From positions 1-15,783 of the forward strand of contig CALFXV010000231.1 of NCBI GenBank assembly GCA_937957775.1: a DNA stretch of 15,783 nt. Direction: 5' to 3'. The stretch comes from an uncultured Methylotenera sp. (GTDB taxonomy: Bacteria > Pseudomonadota > Gammaproteobacteria > Burkholderiales > Methylophilaceae). Positions 1 to 7,870 of the stretch are shown in pieces. The position numbers were made by a program, and so were the translations under genes. The notes under the pieces are model-generated. The model had not been told where the DNA came from, did no database searches, and saw only the letters and a program-made list of their open reading frames with translations. Within the stretch, counting starts at the first letter, position 1. The number at the start of each line of letters is the position of its first letter.

Positions 1-52
1 CATACGAGATACCACTGTGTGACTGGAGTTCAGACGTGTGCTCTTCCGATCT
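1..52. other. Illumina TruSeq index (P7-side) adapter contamination
   Basis: Bases 1-10 (CATACGAGAT) are the 3' end of the Illumina P7 flow-cell sequence, 11-18 (ACCACTGT) sit exactly where the 8-base sample index belongs, and 19-52 match the 34-base TruSeq Read-2 adapter, ending in GCTCTTCCGATCT. The three parts are in the correct order with no gap. This is library-construction sequence joined to the end of an assembled contig, not genomic DNA. The native sequence starts at base 53, inside fdsA. Confidence 0.98.
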
Positions 53-1921
53 CTCAAACAAGGCTTTCGCCGCCGGGTCTGAAACATGGCGATAGCCAGG
101 GTACTCGTGCGGCATGGAGCCCATGTCACACGATCCTTGCACGTTGTTTTGACCGCGTAATGGGTTGATACCCACGCCTTCACGCCCAACATTGCCGGTA
201 GCCATGGCCAAATTGGCTATGCCCATCACGGTGGTGGAGCCTTGCGAATGCTCAGTCACGCCCAAGCCATAATAAATGGCGGCGTTACCACCGGTAGCAA
301 ACAAGCGCGCTGCTTCTCTAATTTTATTGGCGTCCACGCCCAATTCATCGGCCAAGGCCTCTGGGGAATTCTCCGGCTTGGCAACAAAATCACGCCACAA
401 CACAAACGAATCCCACTCGCAGCGTTCTTTAACAAAATCTTCCTTGACCAAGCCCTCCGTGACCACCACATGGGCTAGGGCGGAAATCAGGGCAACATTG
501 GTACCGGGGCGTAAATTTAAATGATAATCCGCACGAATATGCGGTGAATTTTCCACCAAATCAATCGCACGTGGATCGGCAATAATCAGTTTGGCGCCTT
601 CACGTAAACGGCGTTTCATTTGTGAGGCAAACACCGGATGACCATCGGTCGGATTGGCACCTATGATCATAATGACGTCCGATTGCATCACCGAATCAAA
701 GGTTTGTGTACCGGCTGATTCACCTATGGTTTGCTTAAGGCCATAGCCAGTTGGGCTGTGGCAAACACGGGCGCAGGTGTCGACGTTATTGGTGCCGAAC
801 ACTGCTCGCACCAACTTCTGCGTGACGTACACTTCTTCATTGGTACAACGCGAGGAGGTAATGCCACCCATCGCGTCTTTACCGTATTTGGCTTCTATGC
901 GTTTGATTTCGCTGGCCGCGTAATTAATTGCTTCTTCCCAGCTAACCGACTGCCATTCATCCTTGATGCTTTTTCGTATCATGGGCGTGGTGATTCTGTC
1001 TTGATGGGTAGCATAACCCCAAGCAAATCGCCCTTTAACGCAAGAGTGGCCGTGGTTGGCGCCGCCGTTTTTATTCGGCACCATGCGCACCACTTCCTCG
1101 CCTTTCATTTCCGCGTTGAAGGAACAACCCACACCGCAATAAGCACAAGTGGTGGTCACACTGTGCTCAGGCACACCGTGGTCTATCACGGTTTTTTCAA
1201 TTAAGGTCGCGGTTGGGCAAGCTTGCACGCAAGCGCCGCAGGACACGCATTCGGAATCCAAGAAATTGGTCACCCCTGCCGCCACTTTTGATTCAAAGCC
1301 GCGCCCAGAAATGGTCAGTGCAAAGGTGCCTTGGGTTTCTTCGCAGGCACGAACGCATCGCGAGCAAACAATGCACTTGCTCGGATCAAAGCTAAAATAG
1401 GGATTGGATTCGTCTTTAACGGATTTGAGGTGATTTTCGCCATCGTAACCGTAGCGCACTTCACGAAGGCCGACTGCTCCGGCCATGTCCTGCAATTCGC
1501 AATCGCCATTGGTGGCGCAGGTCAAACAATCCAAGGGGTGATCGGAAATATACAACTCCATGGTGCCACGGCGAATATCGGCCAATTTTGCTGTTTGCGT
1601 GTGCACTTTGATGCCGTCCGCAACCGGCGTCGTGCAAGAAGCGGGGTAACCACGGCGACCCTCAATTTCCACCACGCACAATCGGCAAGAGCCAAATGGC
1701 TCCAAACTATCGGTCGCACACAATTTAGGCACGTTAATACCGGCCATGATGGAGGCCCGCATGATGGATGTACCTTCAGGGACGCTTATTTGCCTGTCAT
1801 CTATGGTCAAGGTCACTTGTTTATTCGACAAGCTGGCTGGCGTACCGTAATCCAATTGGTCATCGTAATTGGTGCGGCTGTGTTCGGGCTGGTGGGTAGG
1901 GTTGTATTTAATGTCGTCCAT
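53..1921 (-). CDS. fdsA: NAD-dependent formate dehydrogenase, alpha (molybdenum) subunit, C-terminally truncated
   Basis: This is the catalytic subunit, which oxidises formate to CO2 at a bis-MGD molybdenum centre and passes electrons through Fe-S clusters to FdsB. I read 623 codons from the ATG at 1921; the family is about 950 residues, so roughly the last third is missing because the native sequence stops at base 53. Ligands in order are a [2Fe-2S] set C68/C79/C82/C96, a His-ligated cluster H128/C132/C135/C141, two ferredoxin-type [4Fe-4S] sets (C183/186/189/193 and C225/228/231/235), and a [4Fe-4S] set C259/262/266/294 entering the molybdopterin domain. C387-H388 in ARVCHSPTGYGL is the Mo-ligating Cys-His pair, and R589 in INPLRGQNN matches the catalytic Arg of the family. 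The start is supported by AGGAG 7 nt upstream and lies 28 nt after fdsB. The frame stays open through the adapter, giving 17 false residues. Confidence 0.96.
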
Positions 1922-1934
1922 GACGCTCTCCTAT

Positions 1935-1958
1935 ACGGTTTTAGCCAAGCTAAACCGT
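1935..1958 (-). promoter_or_regulatory. Intercistronic hairpin at the fdsB stop / fdsA leader
   Basis: In the fds mRNA, ACGGTTTAGC pairs with GCTAAAACCGT around a 3-nt loop (TTG), with one bulged base. The left arm contains the TAG stop of fdsB (1950-1952), and the structure ends about 9 nt before the fdsA Shine-Dalgarno. No U-tract follows, so it is not an intrinsic terminator. It could stabilise the transcript or couple fdsA translation to ribosomes finishing fdsB, but the role is inferred. Confidence 0.45.
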
Positions 1959-3512
1959 GGCATCCTTAATGTTGAAATCTTCAGGGAAATGGTTAATTGC
2001 ACTCAATACTGGGTAAGGCGTCATGCCACCCAATGCACACAGCGAACCATTTAACATGGTGTCACTTAGGTCGCGCACCAACTTGATATTTTTAACACGA
2101 TCGGTGCCGGCAATGATTTTATCCATCACTTCCACACCTCGGGTTGAGCCTATGCGGCATGGCGTGCATTTACCACACGATTCAATCGCACAAAATTCAA
2201 AGGCATAACGCGCCATTTTGGCCATGTCTACCGTGTCATCAAACGCCACTATCCCGCCGTGGCCCAGCACAGCCCAAATATCACTAAAGGCTTCGTAATC
2301 CAAAGGCGTATCGAATTGCGATTCCGGAAGAAAGGCACCCAAGGGGCCGCCTACTTGCACGGCTTTGATGGGTCGACCACTGGCTGAACCGCCGCCGTAA
2401 TCATAGAGCAGTTCGCGCAAAGTAATGCCAAAGGCCAACTCTACTAGGCCGCCCTGCTTAATGTTGCCAGCCAACTGTATGGGCAAGGTGCCGCGCGAGC
2501 GACCCATGCCATAGTCAGCGTAATATTGGGCACCCTTGTGCAGAATAATCGGCACCGTGGCCAATGAAATCACGTTGTTAACCACGGTCGGTTTGCCAAA
2601 CAAGCCTTCAATGGCTGGCAATGGTGGCTTAAAGCGCACCAAGCCACGTTTGCCTTCCAAACTTTCCAATAAAGAGGTCTCTTCACCGCATACATAGGCC
2701 CCAGCCGCACGGCGAACTTCTAGCTTAAAGCCATAGGATGAGCCGAGTATTTTATCGCCTAAATAACCAGCCTGTTCGGCTTTAGCGATGGCTTCATTTA
2801 GCACCGCAAGCGCGTGCGGGTATTCCGAACGCAAGTAAATGTAGCCTTGTGTGGCGCCAACGGCAATACCGGCGATGGTCATGCCCTCAATCAACACATA
2901 GGGGTCATTTTCCATGATCATGCGATCTGAATAGGTACCGGAATCGCCTTCATCGGCATTGCAAACTATGTATTTTTGATCGGCTGCACAGCCTAATACG
3001 GTGTTCCATTTAATCCCGGTCGGGAAGGCAGCACCACCACGGCCACGCAAGCCGGAATCGGTCACTGTTTTTACTATGTCTGCCGCCGATAAAGCCAAGG
3101 CATTTTTCAGGCCTTGATAGCCCTCGTGCGCCAAATAATCCTCTAAAGATACCGGATCGGTAATGCCGACACGGGCAAAGGTCAGGCGTTGTTGTTGTTT
3201 GAGCCATGCCAACTCCTCGGTTAAGCCCAAATGTAATGGATGCGCTTTCGCGCTAGCAGCCTCAGTATTTATAAAATTAGCCTCAAACAAGCCGCTGACA
3301 TCGGCAGCTTTAACCGGCCCGTAAGCCACTCGACCTTTATCGGTGGCCACTTCCACCATGGTTTCTAACCAGTAGAGGCCGCGCGAACCGTTACGCACTA
3401 TGGTCACGGCTATGCCGCGCTTAGCCGCTTCTTGGCTAATGGCACTCGCTACTTTTTCCGCCCCTATAGACAGGGCGCTGGAATCGCGTGGTATGTAAAC
3501 TATCGTGCTCAT
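1950..3512 (-). CDS. fdsB: NAD-dependent formate dehydrogenase, beta (NuoF-like diaphorase) subunit
   Basis: The FMN- and NAD-binding subunit transfers electrons from FdsA to NAD+. I chose the ATG at 3512 (MSTIVYIPRD, 520 aa) over an upstream in-frame start at 3542: the latter would add ten basic residues and overlap fdsG by 29 nt, whereas 3512 follows the fdsG stop by 1 nt with GGAGG 12 nt upstream. Visible NuoF-family motifs are the nucleotide-binding GLRGRGGAAFPTGIKW (154-169), the FMN-site CNADEGDSGTYSDR (184-197), GAYVCGEETSLLESLEGKRG (271-290), and the [4Fe-4S] motif ESCGKCTPCRIG with C446, C449, C452 and the fourth ligand C492. The roughly 130-residue N-terminal extension before the NuoF core is normal for FdsB, as is the length of about 500 aa. 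The protein should be cytoplasmic. The gene sits between fdsG and fdsA in the usual GBA order, presumably as one transcript. Confidence 0.95.
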   Translation of the reverse strand: MSTIVYIPRDSSALSIGAEKVASAISQEAAKRGIAVTIVRNGSRGLYWLETMVEVATDKGRVAYGPVKAADVSGLFEANFINTEAASAKAHPLHLGLTEELAWLKQQQRLTFARVGITDPVSLEDYLAHEGYQGLKNALALSAADIVKTVTDSGLRGRGGAAFPTGIKWNTVLGCAADQKYIVCNADEGDSGTYSDRMIMENDPYVLIEGMTIAGIAVGATQGYIYLRSEYPHALAVLNEAIAKAEQAGYLGDKILGSSYGFKLEVRRAAGAYVCGEETSLLESLEGKRGLVRFKPPLPAIEGLFGKPTVVNNVISLATVPIILHKGAQYYADYGMGRSRGTLPIQLAGNIKQGGLVELAFGITLRELLYDYGGGSASGRPIKAVQVGGPLGAFLPESQFDTPLDYEAFSDIWAVLGHGGIVAFDDTVDMAKMARYAFEFCAIESCGKCTPCRIGSTRGVEVMDKIIAGTDRVKNIKLVRDLSDTMLNGSLCALGGMTPYPVLSAINHFPEDFNIKDATV

Positions 3513-3513
3513 A

Positions 3514-4032
3514 CTAAGCCTGCGCCTCCGTTTTTTTCGCATCTTGAATTAAGGCCTCTAAATCGGCTTTGCTGACGCGTCCAAAGATTTCCTCATCCAT
3601 CATCACTGCTGGTGAAAGTGCGCAGTTACCAAGGCAGTAAACTGGCTCCAAAGTAATAGCCTGGTCTTGACTGGTTTCATGGTAGTCAATGCTTAAGCAT
3701 TGTTTGGCATGGGCTTCCAAACCCTCCGAACCCATGGCTTGACAGGATTCGGCTCGGCATATTTGCAGCACATGACGGCCGGGTTTGTGCGTCTTAAAGT
3801 GGTGATAAAAGCTCACTACGCCATGCACCTCAGCCACCGATAAGGCAAGGGCCCGGGCTATGTTTGGGTAAGCGGATTCGGGTATGTAACTGAGCTCGTC
3901 CTGGATAGCATGCAACAAAGGCAACAACGCCCCTGGCATTGACTTATATTGCGCAATCAGTTGATCTAATTTTTCAGTCCATCCTGCTTGCACGCTTGAT
4001 GCAGGGTCAATAAGGGTATCTTGCAACGTCAC
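3514..4032 (-). CDS. fdsG: NAD-dependent formate dehydrogenase, gamma (NuoE-like) subunit
   Basis: This small subunit carries one [2Fe-2S] cluster and works with FdsB as the diaphorase unit, as NuoE does with NuoF in complex I. At 172 aa it is slightly longer than typical FdsG (about 150 aa). The four ligands are C92 and C97 (ICRAESC) and C133 and C137 (VYCLGNC), in the NuoE-type C-x4-C...C-x3-C pattern; the [10 protein letters not shown] segment (70-79) is also typical. No ATG is available in frame. The longest form starts at GTG 4032, but GGAG at 4034-4037 lies only 1 nt from it and 7 nt from an in-frame TTG at 4026, so a TTG start giving 170 aa is equally plausible. It is the first gene of the fds operon, divergent from moaA. 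Confidence 0.93.
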   Translation of the reverse strand: MTLQDTLIDPASSVQAGWTEKLDQLIAQYKSMPGALLPLLHAIQDELSYIPESAYPNIARALALSVAEVHGVVSFYHHFKTHKPGRHVLQICRAESCQAMGSEGLEAHAKQCLSIDYHETSQDQAITLEPVYCLGNCALSPAVMMDEEIFGRVSKADLEALIQDAKKTEAQA

Positions 4033-4069
4033 TCTCCAAAACTGCTTTCATGGTATTTTTTTAGCCATA

Positions 4070-4079
4070 AGTATAATAC
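4070..4079. promoter_or_regulatory. Overlapping divergent -10 elements between fdsG and moaA
   Basis: GTATAATAC (4071-4079) is symmetric apart from its central base. It gives a perfect TATAAT (4072-4077) reading toward moaA and TATACT (complement of 4070-4075) reading toward fdsG. Predicted start sites fall about 25-35 nt before each first codon. I see no convincing -35 hexamer on either strand, so recognition might need an activator. Just downstream, CTTGTAACAAG (4081-4091) is an 11-bp inverted repeat with 5-bp arms, a possible but weak operator. Confidence 0.35.
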
Positions 4080-4110
4080 ACTTGTAACAAGCTAGCCATT
4101 CCGACAAGAC

Positions 4111-5124
4111 GTGATAAATAAAGTGCCCGATACCGCTCCTCAACTAATCGACCAGCATGGTCGTGTCATCGATTACATTCGATTGTCCATTACCGATAGG
4201 TGCGATTTTAGATGCGCATACTGCATGGCCGAAGACATGACGTTTCTGCCAAGGGATGAAGTGCTAAGCCTAGAAGAGTGCGCACGATTGGTTAAAATAT
4301 TCGTTAACTTGGGCGTAAGCAAAGTGCGCATTACCGGTGGCGAACCCTTGGTGCGTAAAAATGCGCTTTGGTTATTTGAGGAAATTGGTCGACTGCCTAG
4401 GCTTAAAGAGTTAGTGCTCACTAGCAATGGAAGCCAGCTACATAAACAAGCAGAAGGATTAAAGCGCGCAGGGGTTAAGCGCATTAACATCAGCCTAGAC
4501 AGCTTAGACCCGATCCGCTTCAAGCGCATTACTCGCACCGGCGAGCTCGATCAAGTCTTAGCCGGAATACAAGCGGCCAAGCATGCCGGCTTTGAGAACA
4601 TCAAACTAAATAGCGTATTAATGCGTGGCGTCAATGACGACGAAGCCGTGCCCTTGGTTCAATTTGCCATAGACCAAGGCTTAGACATTTCATTTATAGA
4701 AGAGATGCCCATAGGTGAAGTGCAACATAATCGCTTATCGACTTTTTGTAGCAATGAAACCACCTTAAAAACCCTGCAAGCCGCCTTCCCAATGACGGCC
4801 AGTTCAAAAAATACCGGCGGGCCGGCACGCTACTGGCAGCTCGCGAACAGCCCAAGCAAAATAGGCTTTATTTCACCGCACAGCCATAACTTCTGCGAAC
4901 AATGCAACCGCGTTCGTATTAGCTGTAAGGGTGAACTTTATTTATGCCTAGGCCAAGACGATAAGATTGAGTTGATGCCGCTATTGCGTGCACACCCCCA
5001 TAACGACCAAGCTATCATTGCCGCCATATTAGCCAGCATGGCCATTAAGCCACTGGGGCACGATTTTGATTTAAGCCGCCAACAGCCGGCCGTGGTTCGC
5101 TTTATGTCGCATACCGGCGGCTAA
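4111..5124 (+). CDS. moaA: GTP 3',8-cyclase MoaA (radical SAM, molybdenum cofactor step 1)
   Basis: MoaA converts GTP to 3',8-cyclo-GTP, the first committed step of molybdopterin synthesis. The 337-aa product has the radical-SAM cluster motif CDFRCAYC (C31, C35, C38), the GGEP motif (TGGEPLVRK), and the second, C-terminal [4Fe-4S] site CEQC...C with C262, C265 and C279. It ends in the conserved Gly-Gly tail (SHTGG), which is needed for activation of this family. Length is normal. The start is GTG at 4111 with no clear Shine-Dalgarno; GTG at 4123 is an alternative, and both lie ahead of the conserved LIDQHGRVIDYIRLS region. mobA follows 3 nt after the stop, and the gene is divergent from fdsGBA. 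MoaC, MoaD/E and MoeB are not in the window. Confidence 0.97.
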   Translation: MINKVPDTAPQLIDQHGRVIDYIRLSITDRCDFRCAYCMAEDMTFLPRDEVLSLEECARLVKIFVNLGVSKVRITGGEPLVRKNALWLFEEIGRLPRLKELVLTSNGSQLHKQAEGLKRAGVKRINISLDSLDPIRFKRITRTGELDQVLAGIQAAKHAGFENIKLNSVLMRGVNDDEAVPLVQFAIDQGLDISFIEEMPIGEVQHNRLSTFCSNETTLKTLQAAFPMTASSKNTGGPARYWQLANSPSKIGFISPHSHNFCEQCNRVRISCKGELYLCLGQDDKIELMPLLRAHPHNDQAIIAAILASMAIKPLGHDFDLSRQQPAVVRFMSHTGG

Positions 5125-5127
5125 GTC

Positions 5128-5712
5128 ATGGCCATCAGTGCCATCATTTTGGCTGGCGGTCGAGCCACTCGCATGAGCGGCATAGACAAGGGCTGGGCCT
5201 TATTAAACCAGCGAGCCCTTATTAGCCATGTCGTGTCCCGTTTATCGCCGCAAGTAGATGAAATTATCATCAATGCCAACCGTGAACTGGACCGATACGC
5301 AGCGTTAGGCTACCCAGTTTGGGCGGACAGCTACCCAGACTTTATTGGCCCACTGGCAGGCATCAGCCTAGGTTTACAACACGCGCAACACGAGAACGTA
5401 TTATGCGTACCCTGCGACAGCCCCTTGCTACCCATGGATCTAGTCCCCCGCTTATTTGCCGCATTAAACGAGCATCAAGCGCAGATTGCCGTAGCCAGCT
5501 GTCATGGCCGGATTCATCCGGTTTTCTGCTTATGTAAAAAAACTGTTTTACCTACGCTACTAGATTACTTGCAACATGGAAACCGCCGCGTTAGCGACTG
5601 GCAAAAAAGCTTGGCTTATGTGGAAGTCGATTTTACCGACAGTGCGCAGGCGTTTATTAATTTGAATACCGCAGACGACCTGGCTGCTTTAGAATTGCAG
5701 CTATCCAATTAA
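5128..5712 (+). CDS. mobA: Molybdenum cofactor guanylyltransferase MobA
   Basis: MobA transfers GMP from GTP to molybdopterin to make MGD, the cofactor form used by DMSO-reductase-family enzymes such as the neighbouring FdsA. At 194 aa it equals the E. coli length. Motifs are the N-terminal nucleotide-binding LAGGRATRM (8-16) with the following K21, GPLAGI (74-79), PCDSPLLP (95-102) with the likely metal-binding D97, and the C-terminal NLNTADDL typical of the family. Its ATG lies 3 nt after the moaA stop, so translation is probably coupled; moeA begins 19 nt downstream. No separate promoter is seen. Confidence is high because all family signatures are intact. Confidence 0.96.
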   Translation: MAISAIILAGGRATRMSGIDKGWALLNQRALISHVVSRLSPQVDEIIINANRELDRYAALGYPVWADSYPDFIGPLAGISLGLQHAQHENVLCVPCDSPLLPMDLVPRLFAALNEHQAQIAVASCHGRIHPVFCLCKKTVLPTLLDYLQHGNRRVSDWQKSLAYVEVDFTDSAQAFINLNTADDLAALELQLSN

Positions 5713-5731
5713 GCTCGCTCTAATCACCAAT

Positions 5732-7009
5732 ATGCTCAATAACCCAAACCCAGCGTCACGCTTGCCTAGCCTCATGGAAGATTACGATCCCAACGCCATG
5801 TCGGTGGCCAAGGCCAAATTATTCATAAAAAGCTACTTGAGCCCTTTGACGGCGATTGAACCGGTGCCATTAAAAGACGCGCTAGGCAGGGTCTTGGCTG
5901 AAGCAGTTTTATCGCCAGCGCACGTGCCCAATTACGACAATTCGGCCATGGATGGCTACGCCTTTAACAGCCTAGATATCGCCACCGAGGGCCTGACTAC
6001 ATTAAGCATCATAGGCACAGCCTACGCCGGCAAGGCATTTGAACCGCCAGTGCAAGCAGGGCAATGCGTACGCATTATGACCGGCGCCATGATGCCTAAT
6101 GGAACGGACAGCGTGGTCGTGCAAGAAAAGGTAAGTTTAACCGGTGACAGCGTCAGTTTTTCCAAACCGGCAAGCAGCAAAATGAACGTGCGTTATGCCG
6201 GCGAAGATTTAAGCTTGGGTCAAAGCGTATTAGCGGCCGGTCACCTCATGCAAGCGGCAGACCTAGGTTTACTAGCATCACTGGGCATTGCTCAAATCAG
6301 CGTATACCGCAAACTTAAAGTGGCCTTTTTTTCCACCGGCGACGAATTAACCGGTTTGGGTCAACCCCTAAAAATAGGGCAGGTTTACGACAGCAATCGC
6401 TACACCCTATACGGCATGTTAAGTCGCTTAGGCGTTGACATCATAGACCTAGGCGCGATTCCCGATGACCCCAAGTTGCTGGAAAAAACCTTGTTAGCCG
6501 CCAGCCAACAAGCCGACGTCGTGATCACCAGTGGCGGGGTGTCGGTCGGCGAAGCCGATCACATGAAAACGCTATTAAGCAAACACGGCCAAGTGCTGTT
6601 TTGGAAAATCAACATGAAACCCGGTCGGCCATTAGCCTACGGAAAAATAGGCCAGGCACATTATTTCGGCTTACCTGGCAACCCGGTAGCGGTCATGGTG
6701 ACCTTCTACCAATTTGTCCGCGAAGCTCTGCTCACGCTCATGGGGCAAAGCCAAGTTTCAGCCTTACCGACATTTAACGTGGTGTGCACAGAACCCATCA
6801 AAAAACAAAGCGGTCGCACCGAATTCCAACGCGGCATACTGTTCAACAATCAAGACGGATCTTGGAAAGTCAAACCCACAGGCAATCAAGGCTCAGCCAT
6901 ATTAAGCTCCATGTCTAAAGCCAACTGCTTCATCGTCTTAGACGAATCAGTCGGCAACTTAGATGCCGGGGCTAACGTTGTCGTGCAAGTATTACACGGC
7001 CTTATTTAA
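5732..7009 (+). CDS. moeA: Molybdopterin molybdenumtransferase MoeA
   Basis: MoeA inserts molybdate into adenylylated molybdopterin. The 425-aa product is close to E. coli MoeA (411 aa) with a longer, probably disordered N-terminus. Conserved segments are NYDNSAMDGYAF (67-78), RIMTGAMMPNGTD (114-126), FSTGDEL (200-206), GQVYDSN (216-222), TSGGVSVGEADHMK (266-279), MKPGRPLAYGK (295-305) and FGLPGNPVAVMV (312-323), covering the MPT-binding active site. The ATG at 5732 has no recognisable Shine-Dalgarno; ATGs at 5774 and 5798 are possible alternative starts, still before the core fold. It is the third gene of the moaA-mobA-moeA operon. After the stop is a CAAGCGCTTG palindrome but no U-tract, so no terminator is called. 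Confidence 0.96.
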   Translation: MLNNPNPASRLPSLMEDYDPNAMSVAKAKLFIKSYLSPLTAIEPVPLKDALGRVLAEAVLSPAHVPNYDNSAMDGYAFNSLDIATEGLTTLSIIGTAYAGKAFEPPVQAGQCVRIMTGAMMPNGTDSVVVQEKVSLTGDSVSFSKPASSKMNVRYAGEDLSLGQSVLAAGHLMQAADLGLLASLGIAQISVYRKLKVAFFSTGDELTGLGQPLKIGQVYDSNRYTLYGMLSRLGVDIIDLGAIPDDPKLLEKTLLAASQQADVVITSGGVSVGEADHMKTLLSKHGQVLFWKINMKPGRPLAYGKIGQAHYFGLPGNPVAVMVTFYQFVREALLTLMGQSQVSALPTFNVVCTEPIKKQSGRTEFQRGILFNNQDGSWKVKPTGNQGSAILSSMSKANCFIVLDESVGNLDAGANVVVQVLHGLI

Positions 7010-7074
7010 GCAAGCGCTTGTTGAGTATTAAGTAGAATTTAAAGCCACGCAAACGGCATATTGCAGCAGCATGT

Positions 7075-7082
7075 TGTATAAT
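7075..7082 (+). promoter_or_regulatory. Candidate -10 element for tonB
   Basis: TGTATAAT contains a perfect TATAAT (7077-7082) in the 127-bp AT-rich gap between moeA and tonB, about 54 nt before the TTG start. No good -35 hexamer is found at 16-18 bp. The same octamer precedes ndh and the first cytochrome gene on the other strand. The call rests only on this match and its position. Confidence 0.4.
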
Positions 7083-7136
7083 TTTTCATCCTTAAACTTG
7101 CCTGTGCATTAATTTAAATTAGACCCTACACTGCTT

Positions 7137-7847
7137 TTGAATTTCACCCTAAACAAGCTAATCGCCCAACCCAGTAATTCGAGCCAGCCCACCCTAATGT
7201 GGGCTTTAATCGGCTCCATGATGTTGCACGCTTTTATTGCGCTGGGGCTGCCTAAATTTGCCATAGACGACCCCAAGCAGGAGACCTTGGTGGTAGAACT
7301 CTTGCAACAAGCGCCTCCACCGCCACCGCCCGAGCCGCCAAAGCCAGAACCCATTAAACCTAAACCGCAGATTAAACCAGTGGTAAAACCAGTGGTGGTA
7401 CCCACTGAAATAAAAAATGATCCACCCCCCCCGCCGCCCCCGCCGGAAGTGATTGCGGCGGCCCCACAAGTTGACGTCCCGCCACCCAAGACCCCGCCGG
7501 TGGCAATTGTGCCACGTGAGCCACCAAAGCCAGTGGTGGTACCGGTTGACACGTCTGAAGCGCGTGATAATTACGACAACGCCTTGTGGTCAGCCATCGT
7601 CAAACACAAACAATACCCGCGCATTGCACAAATGCGTGGCTGGCAAGGTGAAGCCATCGTCGAACTGCAAATCGACGGTAACGGCAAACTTAAATCTAAA
7701 AAAATTATCCAGTCTAGTGGTCATGAAGTACTAGATAAACAAGCCTTGGACATGGTTGAAAAAGCACTGCCCTTCCCGGCACCACCAGAGGTTTTGCGCG
7801 GCAGTAGCTTCAGCGTCAAAGTGCCGATCGCTTTCAAATTAGAATAG
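7137..7847 (+). CDS. tonB: TonB-family energy-transducing protein
   Basis: TonB couples the inner-membrane proton gradient, through ExbB/ExbD, to outer-membrane TonB-dependent transporters. The 236-aa reading has a short cytoplasmic N-terminus and one membrane segment (about 22-40) containing S27 and H31, which match the essential S-x3-H of TonB transmembrane helices. A proline/lysine/valine-rich spacer (about 60-137) with runs of 5-7 prolines spans the periplasm, and a C-terminal TonB domain (about 150-236) carries YPRIAQMRGWQGEAIVELQI and the late SSGHEVLDKQALDMV. The start is uncertain: TTG at 7137 or ATG at 7197 (216 aa, beginning directly with the membrane helix); neither has a clear Shine-Dalgarno. 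No exbB/exbD or receptor gene is adjacent. A histidine kinase gene follows after 23 nt. Siderophore, cobalamin or lanthanide-chelate uptake are all possible uses. Confidence 0.92.
   Translation: MNFTLNKLIAQPSNSSQPTLMWALIGSMMLHAFIALGLPKFAIDDPKQETLVVELLQQAPPPPPPEPPKPEPIKPKPQIKPVVKPVVVPTEIKNDPPPPPPPPEVIAAAPQVDVPPPKTPPVAIVPREPPKPVVVPVDTSEARDNYDNALWSAIVKHKQYPRIAQMRGWQGEAIVELQIDGNGKLKSKKIIQSSGHEVLDKQALDMVEKALPFPAPPEVLRGSSFSVKVPIAFKLE
7389..7543 (+). repeat. Low-complexity proline-codon tract with a 14-bp direct repeat in tonB
   Basis: CCAGTGGTGGTACC occurs at 7389-7402 and again at 7530-7543, each coding for the same Pro-Val-Val-Val-Pro element. Between them are strings of proline codons, including an uninterrupted run of eight C at 7425-7432 followed by more CCG/CCC. 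This explains the spacer composition and is a likely site of indel or assembly error. Confidence 0.75.
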
Positions 7848-7870
7848 CGTCCATAGCGCCCAGTCGCATC

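Noticed and set aside
731..1969. Long plus-strand open frames (157 and 212 codons) opposite fdsA
   Set aside because: They lie antisense to fdsA, whose Fe-S and Mo-site motifs are unambiguous; the antisense products show no recognisable domain.
7011..7020. CAAGCGCTTG palindrome after the moeA stop as a terminator
   Set aside because: Stem has no loop-forming centre and no T-run follows.
7109..7552. 147-codon glycine-rich open frame on the minus strand across tonB
   Set aside because: The glycines are the reverse complement of TonB proline codons; no start signal or family resemblance.
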